A DNA stretch of 61,115 bases, from assembly GCF_000613925.1 (NCBI RefSeq), contig NZ_BAJX01000017.1, forward strand, positions 1-61,115. Reading direction: 5' to 3'. The notes under the pieces are model-generated. The model made no database searches. It worked only from the letters and a program-made list of their open reading frames with translations, and was not told the origin of the DNA. A program made the translations under genes and the position numbers. The DNA comes from Prevotella histicola JCM 15637 = DNF00424. Its GTDB lineage: Bacteria > Bacteroidota > Bacteroidia > Bacteroidales > Bacteroidaceae. This document shows, piece after piece, positions 38,160-49,230 of the stretch; within the stretch, counting starts at the first letter, position 1, and each line of letters begins with the position of its first letter.

Positions 38160-38825
38160 AAGGAGCCTCCCCAAGCCCCTCCGAAAGGAGGGGATGTGAG
38201 AGGATACGGTGGGATATGGGTGCTCACTAAGCCCCGAGAGTGACCTCGTTAAGCCGCTTTGGAAGGAGGGGATGTACTGAAAAAGGGTGAGGTTGTTAGT
38301 CTATTAACCGCCTCCCCAAGCTCTTCGGAAGGAGGGGATGTGCCTGGCGGGATACAGAATGCTGGGTATTGGGGAGATAAAAGGGGGAGAAATTAAAGCT
38401 AAAAGTTCATGGGTTAATTCTCAAGGTCTAAAGTTTTTGAGGTCAAAATATGCTTTGTCGCACACAGACCACCTATCTGTTAATTCGTAAATTCGTGGTT
38501 TTTAGGTTGCAAATAACCTTTTGTTAATTCGTAAATTCGTAGTTTAGAGCACGTAACTCGTTTACTTTTTAACCCCAAAACCACTCCACAAAAATCTTCA
38601 AACACCGTTTTATGCACTCTCAAATACATAGGGGAATCTCACTAATTATCCTCCCTCTCCCTTCGGAGAGGGACGGGGAGAGGCTGCTTTTTCCTCATTC
38701 CGTCCTCTCAAATACATCGGGGAATCTCGCTAATTGTTCTCCCTCTCCCTTCGGAGAGGGCCGGGGAGAGGCTCCTTTTTACCCCCCTCTCCCTTCGGAG
38801 AGGGTTGGGGAGAGGCTGTATCGGG
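38160..38825 (+). repeat. Composite intergenic module, order D-D-E-B-C-C-C
   Basis: D hairpins at about 38165-38200 and 38310-38345, with a degenerate copy between; E at about 38385-38465; two B repeats (about 38484 and 38528, 44-45 bp apart); C hairpins at about 38650-38685, 38733-38772 and 38785-38818. No gene. Confidence 0.85.
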
Positions 38826-38901
38826 TATGTTTCAGGCTACTTTTCTTTGGACAATCGGGGAAGGAAGCGTGCATATCGCACCACTCTCTCCGCCCATAAA
38901 C

Positions 38902-38935
38902 GAAAAAGGAGGCCGCGCATCGCTGCGAGACCTCC
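38902..38935 (-). terminator. Terminator of the susCD operon
   Basis: On the minus strand GGAGG (38931-38935) pairs with CCTCC (38908-38912) through an imperfect GC-rich stem followed by TTTTT, about 55 bp after the last stop codon. Confidence 0.7.
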
Positions 38936-38988
38936 ACCGAAATCTAGTATCTAACTATTATAAAATAGTTATTTCAAAAGTGGGGTTT

Positions 38989-40416
38989 CTATCTTTTCAA
39001 ACGTTGAGCCTTAGCCGCCAGAGCCTTTGCCTGCAGCAAAGAGAACGATGCTGTGCGAGCGCGGAAAGCCTGAACAGCCTTGGCATTGTTCACCATATCA
39101 TTGATACTTAAGAGCATTGGACTTGCTAACAACGCCACCTGACTCTTCATCTTGCTTGCTCCCGAGCCTACAACATAGGCATCTATACCCATCATGTTGG
39201 CTTCGAAGCCTGCAATAGGAGTGTAACCGATGTCCTTCAGGACCTGTAATGACTTAGCATAGGCGAGGTTCTGCGCTCCACCATCCTCAAATGTACCGAT
39301 TGTCATACCCTTCGTTAAATCGTAATCCATGTTGATGAGCATCGTCAGCTTACTGTTTGCAGCAGCTAAGTAGACCTGTGGGATATACGTCTTCAATATC
39401 TCCTGGTATTGAGCCTCAGTCAGTTTGCCCTTGCTGACAGCCTCTTTCAGCTTGTCACTCCATAGCCCCATGTAGTTATAGATATTACTATCCCAGATGG
39501 TGGTACGGCTTTCTAACGTCTTACCAGCATCGTCGCCCGTCGTGATAGCACTCTGATTGACAACAGCACCAGCAGAGACAACGAAGGTAAAGGTCTCTGG
39601 ACGATAAGCCAAAGTCAAGTTTTTGAGAATGTGTTCCTCCTCTGGATCTTCGCAAACGAACTTTGGATACTCGTTAGCACCAGCATTCTCTATCTTGATA
39701 TGACCATGTATCTCCCTTACTAACTGGCTAAGATCGGTCACACTGGCATTCATCTTCAACAGGTCGTAAGCCACGATTGCTATTGGCATCCTGGTAAAAT
39801 CCTTCAGCACAGCTTGCATAACAAACACAGTATCAACGCGTCCCTGATTCTTAATGTACAGACTCAGCTTGCGCAGTTGGTTTGTTTCGTTAGGCTTAAC
39901 CTTCACGATGAAGGCGCTATCCTTCCGTTCAACACTCTCCAAAGCAGCCGTGTCAGGACTCTCTAAGACAGGGTCTGCACCGAGAGAAGTGAAAGGCAAC
40001 GTAATGGTTTGTGCATCATCAGAAGCAAAACGGAAGACCTTCTGACCCTTATAACTGAACTCTGCACCAGCCTGAAGGATGGACAGATGGACGAAATCAG
40101 TACCATTCTTGATGGTCAGGATAGCACTGCGGGAGTCGAGACGAGGGTTGTGAGAGACGCTGACAACGACAGAGTCGCCACGCACTTCAGCCTTTGCCCA
40201 TGCACTTCCATCCTCATCAACGCTCACCGTAGAGCCTGCAGGCGCCGTAAACTTCACACCGCCCGTCTGTGCCAGAGGGGAGAAAGTGAGGTTAGAAGCA
40301 ATAACCTTGATAGTATTCTCCTGCAGATAGCTGTTTCCTGCATCGTCGTTGTCGCTGCAGGCAACAAGGCCCACAGCAACAACTAATATTAAACAAATAC
40401 TAAATATCTTCTTCAT
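38989..40416 (-). CDS. BACON-type lipoprotein of the susCD operon
   Basis: The 475-aa lipoprotein (signal ending 'VGLVAC', Cys about 20) has an N-terminal Ig-like repeat resembling BACON ('WAKAEVRGDSVVVSVSHNP', 'RSAILTIKNGTDFVHLSILQ'). It also has a second beta domain and a helical C-terminus with Ala/Lys-rich end 'ALAAKAQRLKR'. BACON domains are thought to bind glycans or mucin, but here they occur next to a protease-like gene. It is the last gene of the operon, 11 bp after the DUF4302 gene. Confidence 0.7.
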   Translation of the reverse strand: MKKIFSICLILVVAVGLVACSDNDDAGNSYLQENTIKVIASNLTFSPLAQTGGVKFTAPAGSTVSVDEDGSAWAKAEVRGDSVVVSVSHNPRLDSRSAILTIKNGTDFVHLSILQAGAEFSYKGQKVFRFASDDAQTITLPFTSLGADPVLESPDTAALESVERKDSAFIVKVKPNETNQLRKLSLYIKNQGRVDTVFVMQAVLKDFTRMPIAIVAYDLLKMNASVTDLSQLVREIHGHIKIENAGANEYPKFVCEDPEEEHILKNLTLAYRPETFTFVVSAGAVVNQSAITTGDDAGKTLESRTTIWDSNIYNYMGLWSDKLKEAVSKGKLTEAQYQEILKTYIPQVYLAAANSKLTMLINMDYDLTKGMTIGTFEDGGAQNLAYAKSLQVLKDIGYTPIAGFEANMMGIDAYVVGSGASKMKSQVALLASPMLLSINDMVNNAKAVQAFRARTASFSLLQAKALAAKAQRLKR

Positions 40417-40427
40417 AAAGCATTAAC

Positions 40428-42161
40428 TTATTTGATTCTGAACTGTTTATTCGCCTGTGGTGCCAGGTGAAGGTTACTGTTGTAACGTGTGATCTGGTTA
40501 GGAACATAAGCCGGAAGGGTAAGAGAAGTGCTCTCATTGTTGCCCTCCTCCAGGATAGAAGGTTTGGCAGAAGAAGAAGGATTCTTCACCAAAGTGACAT
40601 TCAACCACTGGTCGAACCAGCCATCTAAGTTGTCTTTACCAAACGGTTCAGAGGTGTATGCATTCAGAACGATACGCTCAATACTGTATTGAGAGGCCTC
40701 AAGATTGCCTTCTTTGTCGGCAAACAACAGTGGACCACCAGTGAGTGCAGTGCTAATCTTACCGTCATCACCGATATTGAAGCTGATCAGGTTGTAAGCA
40801 TTTGTGCTGTATCCCGTACCATTCTTCGCATTGATATTGAATGTATTTCCGATGAAGTAAGTAGCATTCGAATATTCAATCTTAGTCACACGTTGGCCAG
40901 ACTGCATCAAGAAGGCATTGATTGACTGTATATAAATAAGTGGGAAGCGGTAGTTAACACCGTTGACACCCTCTACCAAGAGGTAGAAATGTCTCTCGCC
41001 ACCACGTGTAGTGTAACGGATAACACCGTTGAACGTACCGTTAGCAAAGCCATTCTTGTCGAAGTTATAGTAGGTCAGTGATACCTGATAGTTGCCCAAC
41101 AGAGCAGGAAGATCGTACTGGGTGATCTGTATCTTCTTCTCAACATAACCATTCGAGAGTGTCACCCATCCGCCACGTGCATTCACTGCGACAGGGTTAG
41201 CATCAACCTTTATCGTCAGTTGGTTGCCGTCTTTAGAGAGATGTACCCATGAAGCATCACAAGAGATGTCAACCTTATTGAGGAAAGGAATGGTCTTTGT
41301 GATGGTCTTCTCACCATTTGTGAAGCTCAATCGACCGATGAGCTTGGCAATAATGTCAAGGTTTACGGCTGTCTTAGTTACTTCTGCACCCTCTACTTTG
41401 ACGGCAGAATTGTCCTTATCAAGGATAAACTCCTGTACAGGAACACCATTGAGCGATACTGGTTCATAGAGTCTTAAACCCTTATCAGTAAAGAGATAAG
41501 CCACCGTTTTCACCAATGTGCTGCCGTCATAGACAGCCATCTGACGGTTTGATGGGTCGGTAATGACGAAGTGATAAGGCTTGCCACCAACGCTCAACTC
41601 AATGTCAGAGAAGATGAACAAGCTGCTAATCTCAGTCACCTTATCCATATATTCAGCAGGATCCTCGGTCAACTTACGAAGATACATCGTGTTGAGCGAC
41701 TTCTTACCATGGACTTTGATGACGCCTTTGCCGATACTGTCGATGACAAACTCAAAGTCACCTTGCTGTCCTTGATACTCTCCAACAGCCGGGGTGGCGT
41801 ACAAATGCATAAAAGCATTGTATGTATCGAAGGACAAAACGGGTCCGTCGTCACTCTTCATCTTGTACAATGAGGTGATAGCACCATCGTCTGGCTTCTT
41901 CTCATAACGCACGGAAGCATCATTCTTTGTGAACTTCACCGTGTAAGCGATACCACCATAAGCCCGGTTTTCCTCTGGATAATAGTCGAAAGCCCACCCA
42001 TATGGAGCGTTGACCAATGAGTCCTGTGCCTGCTGAAGGAAGTCTTCCATACGAGCAGAGTAGGACTTGTCAAAGACATCCTCCTGATCTTTCAGACATG
42101 ATTGCAGGAAGAGTGCCGGCAGGGCAAGCATAAGACATATAAATATTCTGTTTGCTTTCAT
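40428..42161 (-). CDS. DUF4302 lipoprotein of the susCD operon
   Basis: The 577-aa lipoprotein (signal ending 'LFLQSC', Cys22) opens with 'EDVFDKSYSARMEDFLQQAQ', then 'PYGWAFDYYPEENRAYGGI', the recognisable start of DUF4302. These proteins accompany SusC/SusD pairs that carry an HExxH lipoprotein. The middle contains BACON-like strands ('WVHLSKDGNQLTIKVDANPV'). It probably sits on the outer surface as a substrate-binding part. It lies 17 bp downstream of the metallohydrolase gene. Confidence 0.8.
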   Translation of the reverse strand: MKANRIFICLMLALPALFLQSCLKDQEDVFDKSYSARMEDFLQQAQDSLVNAPYGWAFDYYPEENRAYGGIAYTVKFTKNDASVRYEKKPDDGAITSLYKMKSDDGPVLSFDTYNAFMHLYATPAVGEYQGQQGDFEFVIDSIGKGVIKVHGKKSLNTMYLRKLTEDPAEYMDKVTEISSLFIFSDIELSVGGKPYHFVITDPSNRQMAVYDGSTLVKTVAYLFTDKGLRLYEPVSLNGVPVQEFILDKDNSAVKVEGAEVTKTAVNLDIIAKLIGRLSFTNGEKTITKTIPFLNKVDISCDASWVHLSKDGNQLTIKVDANPVAVNARGGWVTLSNGYVEKKIQITQYDLPALLGNYQVSLTYYNFDKNGFANGTFNGVIRYTTRGGERHFYLLVEGVNGVNYRFPLIYIQSINAFLMQSGQRVTKIEYSNATYFIGNTFNINAKNGTGYSTNAYNLISFNIGDDGKISTALTGGPLLFADKEGNLEASQYSIERIVLNAYTSEPFGKDNLDGWFDQWLNVTLVKNPSSSAKPSILEEGNNESTSLTLPAYVPNQITRYNSNLHLAPQANKQFRIK

Positions 42162-42178
42162 AATTGATTCATTCTAAA

Positions 42179-43078
42179 TTAATTAAGACTTCGTAGGTCA
42201 TAAGCCCCGTTGACAACATCATTCTCACGCTCAATGACTGCATCGCGAACCTTATCAAGGTCGATACCAAAGTTCTCCTTATAGTATAACTTGCAGATGG
42301 CGAGCTTCTTCTCAATGGCTTCACGGCCCGACTTGTCTGTCCCTTCAGCCTCTTTCATCATTGCTTCCCACTTCTCTGGAGTTGAAACAATGTAGGTACT
42401 GACCATCTCAGCAAAGTCTTCACGTGCCTCTTTCTGTGCGTAATTCGTGATGAAACCACGTGGCAGATAGCCGTCTTTACGCTCGTCTGATGACCAAGCA
42501 TCGTTCACATAGCCGTTCGGAGTAATCTTATCAAACTCACGAGGATAGTCTTTCGTCTGGTTAAGGATGTGTACAAACTCGTGATGAATGGTCTTCAAAA
42601 AATACTCATCCAGTCCTGCACGGCTCTTTTTGAGCTCATCAACATAGTTAACACCCAAGAGACGGATCTTCTTTCCACCTTCAGCGGTACCCAATTTCTT
42701 GGAGCCGTTGTTTGAATACTCGAACTCTCCGAGGAAACTAAACAGCTTTGGGAAGTACTTACGGGTGAAGTCTATACCCGCAACTTTGGTATAAGCCTCA
42801 ACACAAGTGTACTTTATGATACGTGCAAGTTCGACAGACTGTGCCGAATCGGCTGGCACATCATAGTATGCCATGTCTGATTCGTTGTCTTCATAACGCC
42901 ACTGTATCTGAATATTGTACGGCATAACAAAGTTGCGATGCAACCAATTATCGAAAGGAGTCTGTGCTGTTGCTGGGTTCTTTATAACGCTTTCGCCTGA
43001 CAATTCATCTTCAGAGCAAGCGGTAAAGGCCACGGCAACTACAGCCAATAACGATAAAACGAATATATTTTTTCTCAT
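42179..43078 (-). CDS. Zinc metallohydrolase lipoprotein associated with a SusC/D system
   Basis: The 299-aa lipoprotein (signal ending 'AFTAC', Cys21) has the zinc motif 'HHEFVHILNQ' (His166, Glu167, His170) and a downstream 'REDFAEMVSTYI' glutamate that could be the third ligand. This is the 'substrate import-associated zinc metallohydrolase' type. It likely cleaves peptides or modified proteins before uptake. The gene is 20 bp after susD and 17 bp before the DUF4302 gene. Confidence 0.85.
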   Translation of the reverse strand: MRKNIFVLSLLAVVAVAFTACSEDELSGESVIKNPATAQTPFDNWLHRNFVMPYNIQIQWRYEDNESDMAYYDVPADSAQSVELARIIKYTCVEAYTKVAGIDFTRKYFPKLFSFLGEFEYSNNGSKKLGTAEGGKKIRLLGVNYVDELKKSRAGLDEYFLKTIHHEFVHILNQTKDYPREFDKITPNGYVNDAWSSDERKDGYLPRGFITNYAQKEAREDFAEMVSTYIVSTPEKWEAMMKEAEGTDKSGREAIEKKLAICKLYYKENFGIDLDKVRDAVIERENDVVNGAYDLRSLN

Positions 43079-43098
43079 TCTTTTGTCCTCCTCATTAA

Positions 43099-44711
43099 TT
43101 AATTGTTACGTGGATTCAATGCTACTCCCGCTTCATGTGCACTCTGAGGAATCTGAACGGCCTGTCGTGGGTCGTCCTTTTTCAGCCAATCGAGGTTCTT
43201 GGATGGCTTTCCATCAGAACCAATCAGACGACGAGGAATCTCAATATTGTAACGTTTGATGTCAAACCAACGCAACCCTTGATGCAGTGTTTCCACACGA
43301 CGGAGGTTGAGAACACACTGAAGTAGTGCCTCCTGTACCGATCCTTCCTTGTCGATAGTGAACCTTGGATGCAAGTGTTTCTTCATACTTGGCACTAACT
43401 TATCCGTATCATCATAGGCGTAACGTACTCCTTCAAAGAATGTCTTTACGCTGGTTGGCGTCAAAGTCTTGGTCGTATTGAAGTAATTCTTCATCCAAAT
43501 GGTCATGTCAGCACATGCTGCATCATTCTGACCGAGCATGATTTCAGCCTCAGCACGGTTCAAAAGCGCCTCTCCCATAGAGAAACTGACGTTCAAAGCA
43601 CGACGATAACCCGTTCCTGCTGCCTGGTTCGTGACTTCAAACTCAAGTGGAAGACACATCTTAAGAGCGAAGTTTGCCTCGCCTTGGTTGACTGTAAACG
43701 GTCTCCAGATGATGGTATTGGTACCTCCCCATATGTTATCACTCTTTATACACTCCGTCTCTGAGAGATAGTTCGTGTGGGAATAACGCTTATAGTAGAC
43801 CCATGGACCAGTGCAAAGCCTGCATTGCTGATGCTTGTCTGGATAAGAAGGTTACAATCTAAGCTCGCATTACAATATGCTTCAGCAATCTTCACAGCCT
43901 GATCTGACGTACTGAGCGGTATTGCCTGCAGTGCACGATAGTCGCGAAGGTAAGCTCCTGGGTTGCTACCAAGCAACTTATCTGCATATTCCTTAGCCTT
44001 ATCCCACTTCTCATAATACAGGTAGAAGCGTGTAGCAAAGGCATATGCCGCCTTCTTATTGAAGTGATATTTAGGCACTTTATAGTTATCATTGATCAAA
44101 GGGATACCCGCTTCGATGTCTTTCGCTATCATTTCATAGACCGAAGCAACTGTCCCACGGTTGGTCTGAGTCTGTATCTCAGTCAGACTCTCCGGACTTG
44201 TACTATAATAAATACCCATGTCCTTATCGCTGGTCTTGCTATTGTAAGCCATAGAGAACTCATTTACCAACAGGAAACTGTTGTAAGCACGCAGCAACAA
44301 TGCCTCGCCCTTCGTGTTCTGAAGCTCCTCTGTCTTAGCTCCACCCAGCTCTTCAATAGATGCCAAAGCCTGGTTAGCCTGTTCAATACAGTTGTAATGC
44401 CTTGACCATATATGGTCTGGAGAGTCATTACCATTGATCTTATCCTCCTGCCAGAAGAACATCTGATCCCCCTCACGGTCGCCCAGACTGTTACGAGGTC
44501 CCATATAATCCATGTTATCCGACATGAGTTCGTTTATCAACACATTAGATGTTTGAGGATAAGCCGTAACAAGCAGTCCTGCGATCTTGCTTGGTTCGTC
44601 CATCGTGGTACGGTTATCTGGCATCGTATCCAGGAAGTCGGAGCAGGAAACCAGCATGGCTACGGATGCAGCCAGTAGTGTACCTTTATATATAATATTA
44701 TTGATTTTCAT
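43099..44711 (-). pseudogene. SusD/RagB-family outer-membrane lipoprotein, frameshifted
   Basis: SusD proteins are the lid-like surface lipoproteins that capture substrate for the SusC pore. With the start at 44711 ('MKINNIIYKG') the lipobox cysteine is Cys23 ('AMLVSC'), followed by 'DFLDTMPDNRTTMDEPSKI'. The first frame runs to about 43802; restoring one C in GTCCATGG joins it to 'WVYYKRYSHTNYLSETE' in the next frame. That frame continues through 'GEALLNRAEAEIMLGQNDAA' to 'LNPRNN'. Joined length is about 537 aa, normal for the family. The gene is 21 bp downstream of susC. Confidence 0.88.
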
Positions 44712-44732
44712 GTTAAATATCATTTATGCGTA

Positions 44733-47700
44733 TTAAAGACCTAATCTCAAAGTCAGTGTAAACTGCTTTGGTGTTGGTGCAGCTACACCACCTGTATTGA
44801 AGAACTCTGGGTCCTGACCATTCAGTTTCTTATCTGCATAGAACAGGAAGAGGTTCGTTGCCTGCAGCTTCAGTGACATACTGTTCACTCCGATGTAGTT
44901 GATCAGTGAAGCAGGGAAGCTATATCCAAGTGAAATCTCCTTCATTCTGATGAAGTCACCCTTAGCAATACGCGCATCAGAATAGTTATAACAGTTATAA
45001 GCAATTCTCAGATCAGGGTCGTTCTGACGCTGTCTGCGACTGGCAATGACAGGTACATTCGTCTTAAATTCATCTCCTGCGTGTACGAAACGGTTACGGA
45101 ATTCCTTTGGTAAGGCATCCATATCATCATAACGAGAGCTGAAGACAGGATCGAGACGCACCTTATTGCCGAAGCTATAGGTGATAAAGACGTTCAGATC
45201 CCAGTTCTTATAACGGAACACGTTACCAAGAGATCCTGTTGTCGTTGGGTCAGCTGGACCTTCATACTTTAGGAATCTCACCTTGTCTGGGTCACGTTCC
45301 TGGAGATAGATACCCGATGTTGTGAGGTTTCCATTCTCATCATAGAACTGTGGCAAGCCTCATGACTGAGTCCTGCAAACGGTATACTAAAGATGGAATT
45401 GGCAGGATAACCCACGAGACTGTAGCCTTCTCCCTGCACAAGGTCTAAGATACGAGCATGTGAGAAGAGGTCTGTAATCTCATTATGTGTCCATGAGAAG
45501 ATGAAGTTTGTTTCCCAAGAGAAGTCTTTCTGTTTGATGTTTTGCGTAGTAAGAGATACCTCGACACCGTTCGACTTCATTGATGCAACGTTGGCAAGGT
45601 TATAAGATCCTAAGATTGGACTGTTCACATAACCGATCAAATCACTGTTCCGACGCCAGTAGAAGTCCGTTATCAGGTTGATACGGTTGCTAAGGAATCC
45701 AAGCTCGAAGCCGATATTGAACTCATTTTTCTTCTCATAAGTAAGTTGCTTGTTACCCACTGTCTCATTGTAACCAGTCTCCTGGATAGAGGTGAATGGG
45801 CGCCAAGGCACCAATGCTCTAAAGATAGGTAACGAGTTGGTTACCGGTGGACGGTCACCCGTAAGAGAGTAGCTCACACGGAAAGTAGCGTGTGTCAAGG
45901 CTGTCTTGAACACCTTACTGAACCAATCTTCCTCATGTGCGTTCCATGCACCAGACACGTTATAGGTTGGCAACCAGCGTGCTGAAGTAGCCTTACCCAG
46001 ATAGTTTGTACCCTCATAGCGGAAGGTTCCAGTCATCTGATAGCGTCCTTTATAAGAATATGTACCTGTACCGAAGTATGCTATACTACGGATGTGACGG
46101 TTGGAGAGGTCGAAGTAATCCGTACCTTGCTCTTGCCATTTCTTGAAAGCACGGTAATCAAAGGATGCCACCTCACCATTATAATACTGAATACCAGCAC
46201 CACGGAACCATGTTTGCTTACGGTCTACACTGTTCGACTCCACACCTGCGTACAGGTTTATGATGTGTGTATCATTGATAACATCATTGTATGCAGCAGA
46301 GAGACGTGTGTCCCAACCATAGAAACTGTTCTCTGTCTTATCCAGGAAACCACCTACAGGGAGGACAGAAACTGGCAGAGAATAGATGTCATCTGGGTCT
46401 TTATAGAGGTAAGAGTTGTTATCACGGATGGTTGTTGTTGCCATAGCGCGGTAAGCCAGCGCCTGGTTTGAACGCTCTGTGATGCGGTGTTCCATAGAAG
46501 AAACGGCACTCTTGACAGCTGCCAGAGCAGTCAGTTTCACCTTAGGAATAGGCTTATAGTCAATACTTCCCTGTATACGGAAGTCATGAACATTAAGGTC
46601 CATGTAGTTATTCTGCAACTCGTTGAAGATATTGAACGGTGCATAGTTACGTGTATAGTACTCGTTAGGGTCGAGCGTACGTGACGTATTCAACGAATAA
46701 GAGTACGGGTTGATGTCGAAAGCACGGCTCACCGTACCCGTTACTGGGTCAAGATTCTGGCTCAATGAGCCTGGTGCGCGCTGCTTACGATAGGAAGCAT
46801 TGGCAATAAGGTTCACTCCTACCCGCTTATTGATGTTATAAGTGGTGTTAAGGTTACCTGTATAACGCTGTACCCGACTTGCTTTATACCATCCTGGGTC
46901 CATCATTGCAGAGAGAGAAGCATAGTACTGACCCTTGTCCGTACCACCAGATGCGCTCACAGAGTGGTTGTGCATGATGGCTGTAGAGAACAACTGATCA
47001 AACCAATTGGTGTTACGATACTCTGCAGCACGCAGGTATGCGTTGCGCGCCTCTATCGTATTCTCCAGTCCGAACTGACCTGTCACAGGGTTATACTGTG
47101 ATATCAGCTGATACATCTTACCATAAACACCACTCGTTGCAGCGTTGGCAATCTCAGCATAGTTAAGGTATCCCTTCTGCTGCAGCTCCTGATAGACACC
47201 CATCTGGTCCTGAGAATTCATGATATTGAAGTTCTTATAGCTTGGTTTCAGGCGTAGCGTGTATTCACCTGTATAGCTTAAATGGCTCTGACCAGACTTA
47301 CCTTTCTTTGTTGTAACAACGATCACACCTGCCATAGCACGTGCACCATAGATGGAAGTTGCCGATCCGTCCTTCAGAATCTGGAAGCTTTCGATATCGT
47401 CAGCATTCAGTCCTGCGATGGCAGAGGATATCAATGTCTTGGCATCACCTGATGATAAGGCACTGGCATCAACGTCTGTGATGTCCTCCATGATGACTCC
47501 ATCAACAACCCACAACGGCTTTGAAGAGCCGAAGATAGACGTTGCACCACGCACACGGATCTTTGGTGCCGTACCAAAGGTACCCGAAACGTTCTGCACA
47601 CTCACACCGGCAGCGCGTCCTTCAAGCGAACGACTGACGTCAGCCATACCATCAATCTTAGCCTTTGAGGCGTCAATCTTCGTGGCAGCACCAGAGAAGA

Positions 47701-48040
47701 GACGCTTGTCTTGCTGTGTCATACCCGTCACAACCACCTCTTGCAGAGAGTGGTTATCGGTAGCAAGAGTTACTTTCATCCCATCTTTCGGTGTCAATGT
47801 CTGTGTCACCATACCGATGTAGCTGACTACGAGTTTCTTACCAGCAGGGACATCAAGTGAGAATTTACCGTCAATATCGGTAACAGTACCTGTCTGTGTT
47901 CCTTGAACCATGACAGATGCACCAATAACGGCCTCACCATCGCCCTGAGAAACTACGGTACCTGTAATCTTTGTTTGCCCGAAAGCCGTCCCAATAGACA
48001 ACAATAGTCCAAACAAAAAGAGAGTAAATCTTTTCTCCAT
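44733..48040 (-). pseudogene. SusC/RagA-family TonB-linked outer-membrane transporter, frameshifted
   Basis: The protein begins with a signal peptide, a carboxypeptidase-D-like domain ('GTVVSQGDGEAVIGASVMVQ') and the TonB-type plug ('SRSLEGRAAGVSVQNVSGTF', 'SIYGARAMAGVIVVTTKKGK'). A large beta-barrel follows. The C-terminal frame resumes at 'GLPQFYDENGNL' and ends 'FTLTLRLGL', a typical barrel end. Loss of one base in GAGG-CTT near 45357-45361 explains the break. Joined length is about 1102 aa. It transports oligomers, here probably peptides, with SusD. I start at 48040 ('MEKRFTLFLFGL') rather than 48049. Confidence 0.9.
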
Positions 48041-48258
48041 AGATCTCAATAATTTAACATTTTTGGTTTATTGTGTTCAATTTCTTCAACTTGTATTAGG
48101 AGGATTTCCATGTGATAATAGCTTCTTAAGCTGCCACCAGTATAGAGATTCACCTTATTATATATAGAGAGAGTTTAACTAGTTCACGTCAAGATCATGT
48201 GTTTCCTTCAATTTCACGATATTTTTGCTTGATTAGTATATCATAATACCATCGATTG

Positions 48259-48290
48259 CAAATTTAGGAATTATTGATAATAAACGCAAA
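48259..48290 (-). promoter_or_regulatory. Promoter of the susCD operon
   Basis: On the minus strand TTTG (48287-48290), a 20-bp spacer and TAAATTTG (48259-48266), followed by a leader of about 210 nt. No regulator gene is adjacent. Confidence 0.75.
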
Positions 48291-48501
48291 CTTTTCATAT
48301 AGAAAATTACATAATCGTTGCAAAAAGGTGGTCTTCTCTTTTATTTCATAGATGAAAATGCTGTTTTCATGAAAGGTTATGCATAAATTAAGAATAAAAT
48401 ATTGACATTAATATCGTAACTTTTCCTGCCCCACTCGCTTCTCTTTCCCGACGTGAAAAGGAAACCTTGACAGGATGAAAAGACTGCGTTTAGGTACATT
48501 A

Positions 48502-48533
48502 TTTGCAGAATTAGAATATTATTGCTACCTTTG
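48502..48533 (+). promoter_or_regulatory. Promoter of the small conserved gene at 48726
   Basis: TTTG (48502-48505), a 20-bp spacer and TACCTTTG (48526-48533). The leader is about 190 nt. Confidence 0.7.
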
Positions 48534-48600
48534 AAAGGGAAAAAATAAAAGGGTAAAAGGATAAAAAGCAAAGGGTTAGCGGTTGGGACGATGTCCTTTA

Positions 48601-48695
48601 GCAAGCTACCCGACTACTTAATAAACCCGTAAAATGGGCAAATAAGCAAGCTGCATGGCTACTTATTAACCCGAAAAAATGGCAAATAGGCAAGC
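48601..48695 (+). repeat. 44/45-bp direct repeat in a 5' leader
   Basis: Two near copies of a unit containing GCAAGCT, CTACTTA, AACCCG and ATGGGCAAATA. The GCAAGC phase points are 48601, 48646 and 48690. It lies inside the leader of the 48726 gene. Confidence 0.7.
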
Positions 48696-48725
48696 AACTC
48701 GTCAATAATTACACATCCATCAACA

Positions 48726-49084
48726 ATGGGAAGAAATAAATTCGCACAAAACGAGATAAAGGAAATAGCAAAACTCCTGCGACTGAAGAACGCCGGAAAC
48801 CGCGCTAAACAAAAGCTGGTAAGGCATGATCTGCGCACGATATACGAGTTTAATATCTCTGACTTCAACGAACCGGGTAAGGCTTTCGGTGAAGAGGAAC
48901 TGCAACTGGCAATACAGCGGGGGGCTATACAGATTCTGGATGACGCCACCATCGCTGACATGAAGGCGAAAAGGCACGTGACAAGGCACACGACGAGGCT
49001 GAAAGGGAGCAGAAAGCCATTGCTGAAGGGGAGATGACCGACTGGAAAAAGGCGATGGAGGAGTGGGAAAACTACGGAAAATAA
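48726..49084 (+). pseudogene. Conserved small Bacteroidales protein, frameshifted
   Basis: The first frame gives 'MGRNKFAQNEIKEIAKLLRL', then 'RHDLRTIYEFNISDFNEPGK' and 'GAIQILDDATIADMKAK'. It then runs into an unlikely basic tail. Restoring one A in the AAAA run near 48969-48972 opens a frame that continues 'KARDKAHDEAEREQKAIAEG', then 'DWKKAMEEWENYGK' and stops at 49084, giving a coherent charged helical C-terminus and 119 aa. I have no function for this small protein family; the helical N-terminus could bind nucleic acid or protein. Confidence 0.65.
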
Positions 49085-49230
49085 GCACCTACGCCCCCAC
49101 CCTTTCTTGCAGAAAAGAAACCAGAGAAGGGTTATTTAAATCGGTTATTACCCATCAGAATCGTGACTTCCGAACAACAAAACAGAACATATAATTAGGT
49201 AAAAAAACAAACAAGATAAATACAAAACTT

